The translations under genes were made by a program, and so were the position numbers. Positions 61,190-64,000 of a DNA stretch of 64,000 bases are shown in pieces (within the stretch, counting starts at the first letter, position 1; each line of letters opens with the position of its first letter). The notes under the pieces are model-generated. The model had not been told where the DNA came from. It did not search any database and worked only from the letters and a program-made list of their open reading frames with translations. The DNA lies in NCBI RefSeq assembly GCF_003003355.1, contig NZ_PVTQ01000001.1, forward strand, positions 186,001 to 250,000, given 5' to 3'. This DNA is from Donghicola tyrosinivorans. Its GTDB lineage: Bacteria; Pseudomonadota; Alphaproteobacteria; Rhodobacterales; Rhodobacteraceae.

Positions 61190-64000
61190 ATGAACGAAAA
61201 GAAAGAGACCGAGGGCGAAAAGCCCGCCGTGGGGGACAAGGCCTCTGGCGCCGAGCAGGCGGAACAGGTCTCTATAAAGGCGTCCGAAAAGGCGATTGCG
61301 CAGGATGCGCCAAAGGCCGAGGCCCGCGAAGACAAACGCCGCCGTCCTTTGCTGACGGCACTGGTCGTGGTCTTTGTGCTGCTGGTGCTGATCCCCGTCG
61401 GCGGGGCATTGACCTTGCTGGACCGTCAGATCCGTCTGCCAGATTGGGCCGAGGCCCGTCTGGAAGGGGCGTTGGCGCGGCAGGGGACCGGAGCCCGTGT
61501 TGCCTTGGGCGAGATTTACCTAACCGTGGATCACAGTCTGCGCCCGTGGGTCGAGTTGCGCGATACTGCCATTCAGGACAAGGAAGGCGCGGTTTTGGCC
61601 CGTGTGGGCCAGATGCGGGTGAACCTTTCGGGGCGCAGCCTGCTGCGGCGGGTGGTTGCAGCCGAACACATCGAAGTCACCGGAATCGTGGTTGACCTGA
61701 CGCGCAACCGCGAAGGGGCTTTTGATCTGGCCTTCAGCGCGGGTGATGTGCCGGTCGAGCGGTCGATCTCATTCACCGATCTGATGAAAAATATGGATCT
61801 TGCGCTGGCCACGCCGGAACTGTCGGCCCTGCGCACGGTTGAGGCACGGGCCATGACCCTGCGCTATTCCGACCTGCGGGCAGAGCGCAGCTGGACTATG
61901 GATGGCGGCCGCGTGACCGTTGTGCGCAAGGGTGAAAGCCTGCGGATAGACACGGCGCTGACCCTGCTGACGGGCGGTGCGGATGCGGCCACGCTTGAGG
62001 CGTTTTATGAACGGACCTTAGGGCAGCACGATGCAGAATTCGGCATCAACATCAGTGATTTGCTGGCGCAAGATATCGCAACGCAATTGCCTGCGACGGC
62101 CTTCCTTGGCGCGCTTGAAGCGCCGCTGAGCGGCTCGATGCGGGGGCAGGTGGATGCGCGAGGCAATCTGGACGCGCTGAGCGCCTCGCTTGTGATCGGG
62201 GCAGGGGCTTTGCGCCCGAACAACAACACGGTGCCGTTGCCTTTCGACAGCGCACGCACCTATTTCACCTATGATCCCAAGGCGCAGGTTCTGACCTTTG
62301 ACGAGTTGTCGGTTAAAAGCGCGTGGATTTCCGGCAGTGTCGAGGGCTCGGCCCTGTTGGTCTGGCCGGAGGGGGCGAACTGGCCCTCGGGGCTTGAGAC
62401 GCAGTTCACTATCTCGGCCCTGTCGGTCGAGACTGCAGATCTGTTGCCGCAGCCAGTATCCATCGCGCGGGCCAATGCGGCGCTGCGGTTCCACATGCGT
62501 CCCTTTGCCTTGCAGATCGGGCAGCTTGAACTGGTGGTCGATGGTCAGCCGATCTCATTGCGGGGGGATGTGAAGGCCCTGCCTGAAGGGTGGTCCGTCG
62601 GGATTCTGGCCGAGGGCAGTGATCTGACGGTCGAAACGGTCATGGCCCACTGGCCCGAACGGGCGGTGCCGAAGACGCGGGAATGGGTGGCGGCCAATGT
62701 CTTGGGCGGTACGCTTGAGGACGTGCAGTTCTACCTGACCGCCGCGCCCGGCCAAAAGCCGCAGCCCCATCTGGAATTTTCCTATGAGGACGCCACTGTC
62801 CGGTTTCTGGGCACCATGCCACCGATCACCGAAGGTTATGGCCGCGCGACGCTGGCGGACAAACGCTTTGCCGTCCGGCTGGATCAGGGGACGGTGACCC
62901 CTTCGGTCGGTGGTCCTGTGGACGCGGCAGGCACGCGGTTTGAGATACCGCTTTTGAAGCCGCGCGATCCCGAAGCCTTTGTGGATTTGAACCTTGAAGG
63001 CACGGTGACCTCAATGCTTTCGCTTTTGGATTCGCCCAAGCTGGAGGTCATGAGCAAAGCCAACCTGCCGGTCACCTTGGCCGATGGTCAGGCCAGTGTG
63101 ACGGGGCGCATTGACCTCAAGCTGATGAAGAACCTGCCGAAAGAGGATCTGCGTTATGACATCATCGGCCTGACGCGGGACGTGCGGACCACCAAGCTGG
63201 TGCCGGGCCGCACATTGGCCGCCCCAAGCCTGAAGGTCCACGCAACCCCGGGTTCGGTCGTGATCAATGGCAAGGGTCGCTTTGGCGCGGTGCCCTTTGA
63301 CGGGACGTTTACCTTGGCCGAGGGCAAGATCCCTAGGGTCAACGCTCAGGTCGAACTGAGCGAGCGCACACTGGATGAACTGAACATCGATTTGGGGGAT
63401 GTGCGCATCACGGGGCAGGGGCTGGTGCAACTGGATCTGGCCCTGCCAAAGGGCGCGCCGGTCGAGTTCGGGCTGAAAAGCAACCTCAAAGGACTGTCCA
63501 TGGGGCTGGAGTCCTTGGGCTGGTCCAAGGGCAAAGACACTGCGGGCACTCTGGCTGTGTCGGGCACGATCAACCCTGTGCGCGTGCCGCGCCTGTCTTT
63601 CGATGCGGCGGGGCTGCTGCTGAACGGGCGGGTTGATACGGATGCGGCGGGCAAGGTGAACAAGGTGGTCTTTGATCGGGTGCGGGCGGGAAACTGGCTG
63701 GATTCGCCGGTGACCCTGACGATGAATTCGGGCAGCGCGCCACCGCTGATTTCTTTGTCGGACGGCAAGGTCGATATCCGCAAAATGCCGAAGAGCAAGC
63801 CCTCGAAGAAAGAGACCAGCCCGATCCGCCTAAGCAACATGCGGCTTCAGTTCGCCGATACCATGTGGCTTGGCTCGGCCAATGGCGATCTGGCCACCAC
63901 GGGCGGCGCGCGCGGCACGATCGAGGCAAAGATGAACGGCAACGCGCCTCTCAGCGTGCGGATCGCACCGAGCGGGCCGGGCACGGCGCTGAACGTCACC
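61190..64000 (+). CDS. AsmA-like / YhdP-type large envelope protein (DUF3971 and AsmA C-terminal region), 3'-truncated
   Basis: The frame from ATG 61190 is open for 937 codons and leaves the window, so the C-terminus is missing. Acidic cytoplasmic head (about 1-50), one membrane anchor (about 54-76, PLLTALVVVFVLLVLIPVGG), then a very long periplasmic region of beta-rich repeats. Blocks such as GRVDTDAAGKVNKVVFDRVR and IRLSNMRLQFADTM near the right end resemble the YhdP/TamB/AsmA group, long beta-groove proteins that carry phospholipids between the membranes. GTG 61187 is an alternative start. Confidence 0.82.
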   Translation, partial: MNEKKETEGEKPAVGDKASGAEQAEQVSIKASEKAIAQDAPKAEAREDKRRRPLLTALVVVFVLLVLIPVGGALTLLDRQIRLPDWAEARLEGALARQGTGARVALGEIYLTVDHSLRPWVELRDTAIQDKEGAVLARVGQMRVNLSGRSLLRRVVAAEHIEVTGIVVDLTRNREGAFDLAFSAGDVPVERSISFTDLMKNMDLALATPELSALRTVEARAMTLRYSDLRAERSWTMDGGRVTVVRKGESLRIDTALTLLTGGADAATLEAFYERTLGQHDAEFGINISDLLAQDIATQLPATAFLGALEAPLSGSMRGQVDARGNLDALSASLVIGAGALRPNNNTVPLPFDSARTYFTYDPKAQVLTFDELSVKSAWISGSVEGSALLVWPEGANWPSGLETQFTISALSVETADLLPQPVSIARANAALRFHMRPFALQIGQLELVVDGQPISLRGDVKALPEGWSVGILAEGSDLTVETVMAHWPERAVPKTREWVAANVLGGTLEDVQFYLTAAPGQKPQPHLEFSYEDATVRFLGTMPPITEGYGRATLADKRFAVRLDQGTVTPSVGGPVDAAGTRFEIPLLKPRDPEAFVDLNLEGTVTSMLSLLDSPKLEVMSKANLPVTLADGQASVTGRIDLKLMKNLPKEDLRYDIIGLTRDVRTTKLVPGRTLAAPSLKVHATPGSVVINGKGRFGAVPFDGTFTLAEGKIPRVNAQVELSERTLDELNIDLGDVRITGQGLVQLDLALPKGAPVEFGLKSNLKGLSMGLESLGWSKGKDTAGTLAVSGTINPVRVPRLSFDAAGLLLNGRVDTDAAGKVNKVVFDRVRAGNWLDSPVTLTMNSGSAPPLISLSDGKVDIRKMPKSKPSKKETSPIRLSNMRLQFADTMWLGSANGDLATTGGARGTIEAKMNGNAPLSVRIAPSGPGTALNVT

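Overview
The window reads as a chromosomal segment of a Rhodobacterales (Roseobacter/Rhodobacter-type) alphaproteobacterium. GC is high (about 60% by eye). Group-typical arrangements support this: the DUF2849-cysI-cysH-DUF934-fpr sulfur cluster, a dctBD-dctPQM TRAP system, a 5-aminolevulinate synthase hemA behind an FNR-type box, rodZ-ispG, bactofilin-M23, and amidase-PBP1A-prfB. I see no plasmid, prophage, insertion sequence or CRISPR signature. Nearly everything is core or conserved accessory genome.

Layout. 1-9.2 kb: a truncated class-I amidotransferase hydrolase, a possible small RNA, kynureninase (-), a small lipid/isoprenylcysteine-type methyltransferase, pntAB transhydrogenase, a DUF3422 protein and a YeeE/YedE sulfur transporter whose 3' ends overlap. 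9.4-16.3 kb: an M20 amidohydrolase, a 59-aa Pmp3-type membrane peptide with DUF4112, a glycosyltransferase-like protein, an XdhC/molybdopterin-binding pair, infC (-), an Ala-rich anchored protein and a GNAT. 16.5-21.2 kb: the assimilatory sulfate/sulfite reduction operon (-) with a divergent Lrp regulator. 21.2-28.9 kb: a P450, then the C4-dicarboxylate sensor, regulator and TRAP transporter. 29-33.8 kb: tpiA, two Fe-S assembly proteins and a RimB-RimK fusion (all -), then tgt and a secreted chitin-binding-type protein. 33.8-42.6 kb: an Old Yellow Enzyme, lon, an HU variant, two tRNA-Val genes around a phosphatase, two tandem membrane-bound LytTR regulators (-), two identical tRNA-Asp genes, tspO and idi. 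42.7-50.4 kb: a dipeptidase (-), hemA, rodZ, ispG, a DsbA-like thioredoxin and an M48 protease (both -). 50.5-64 kb: an aminotransferase, a peptidoglycan block (amidase, PBP1A), prfB, a DUF2189 membrane protein, bactofilin and M23 peptidase (-), DUF455 and bcp (-), and an AsmA-like protein running off the right end.

Functional themes are redox and energy (PntAB, Fpr, transhydrogenase-linked sulfur reduction), C4-dicarboxylate uptake, isoprenoid/tetrapyrrole supply (idi, ispG, hemA, tspO), cell-envelope construction, and protein quality control (lon, M48, DsbA).

The most unusual observations are these: (i) a short dispersed element (GAGTATTT ... RGAAG, 22 bp, eight copies) that sits only at gene 3' ends, pointing away from the gene and often forming the tail of a terminator or a hairpin pair; (ii) a DctD-type regulator that has lost both the Walker A lysine and the GAFTGA loop, next to two phased palindromes before dctP; (iii) a perfect 17-bp inverted repeat that would hide the ribosome binding site of the Pmp3-type gene; (iv) tandem membrane-anchored LytTR proteins between tRNA genes; and (v) an apparent AUA start for infC.
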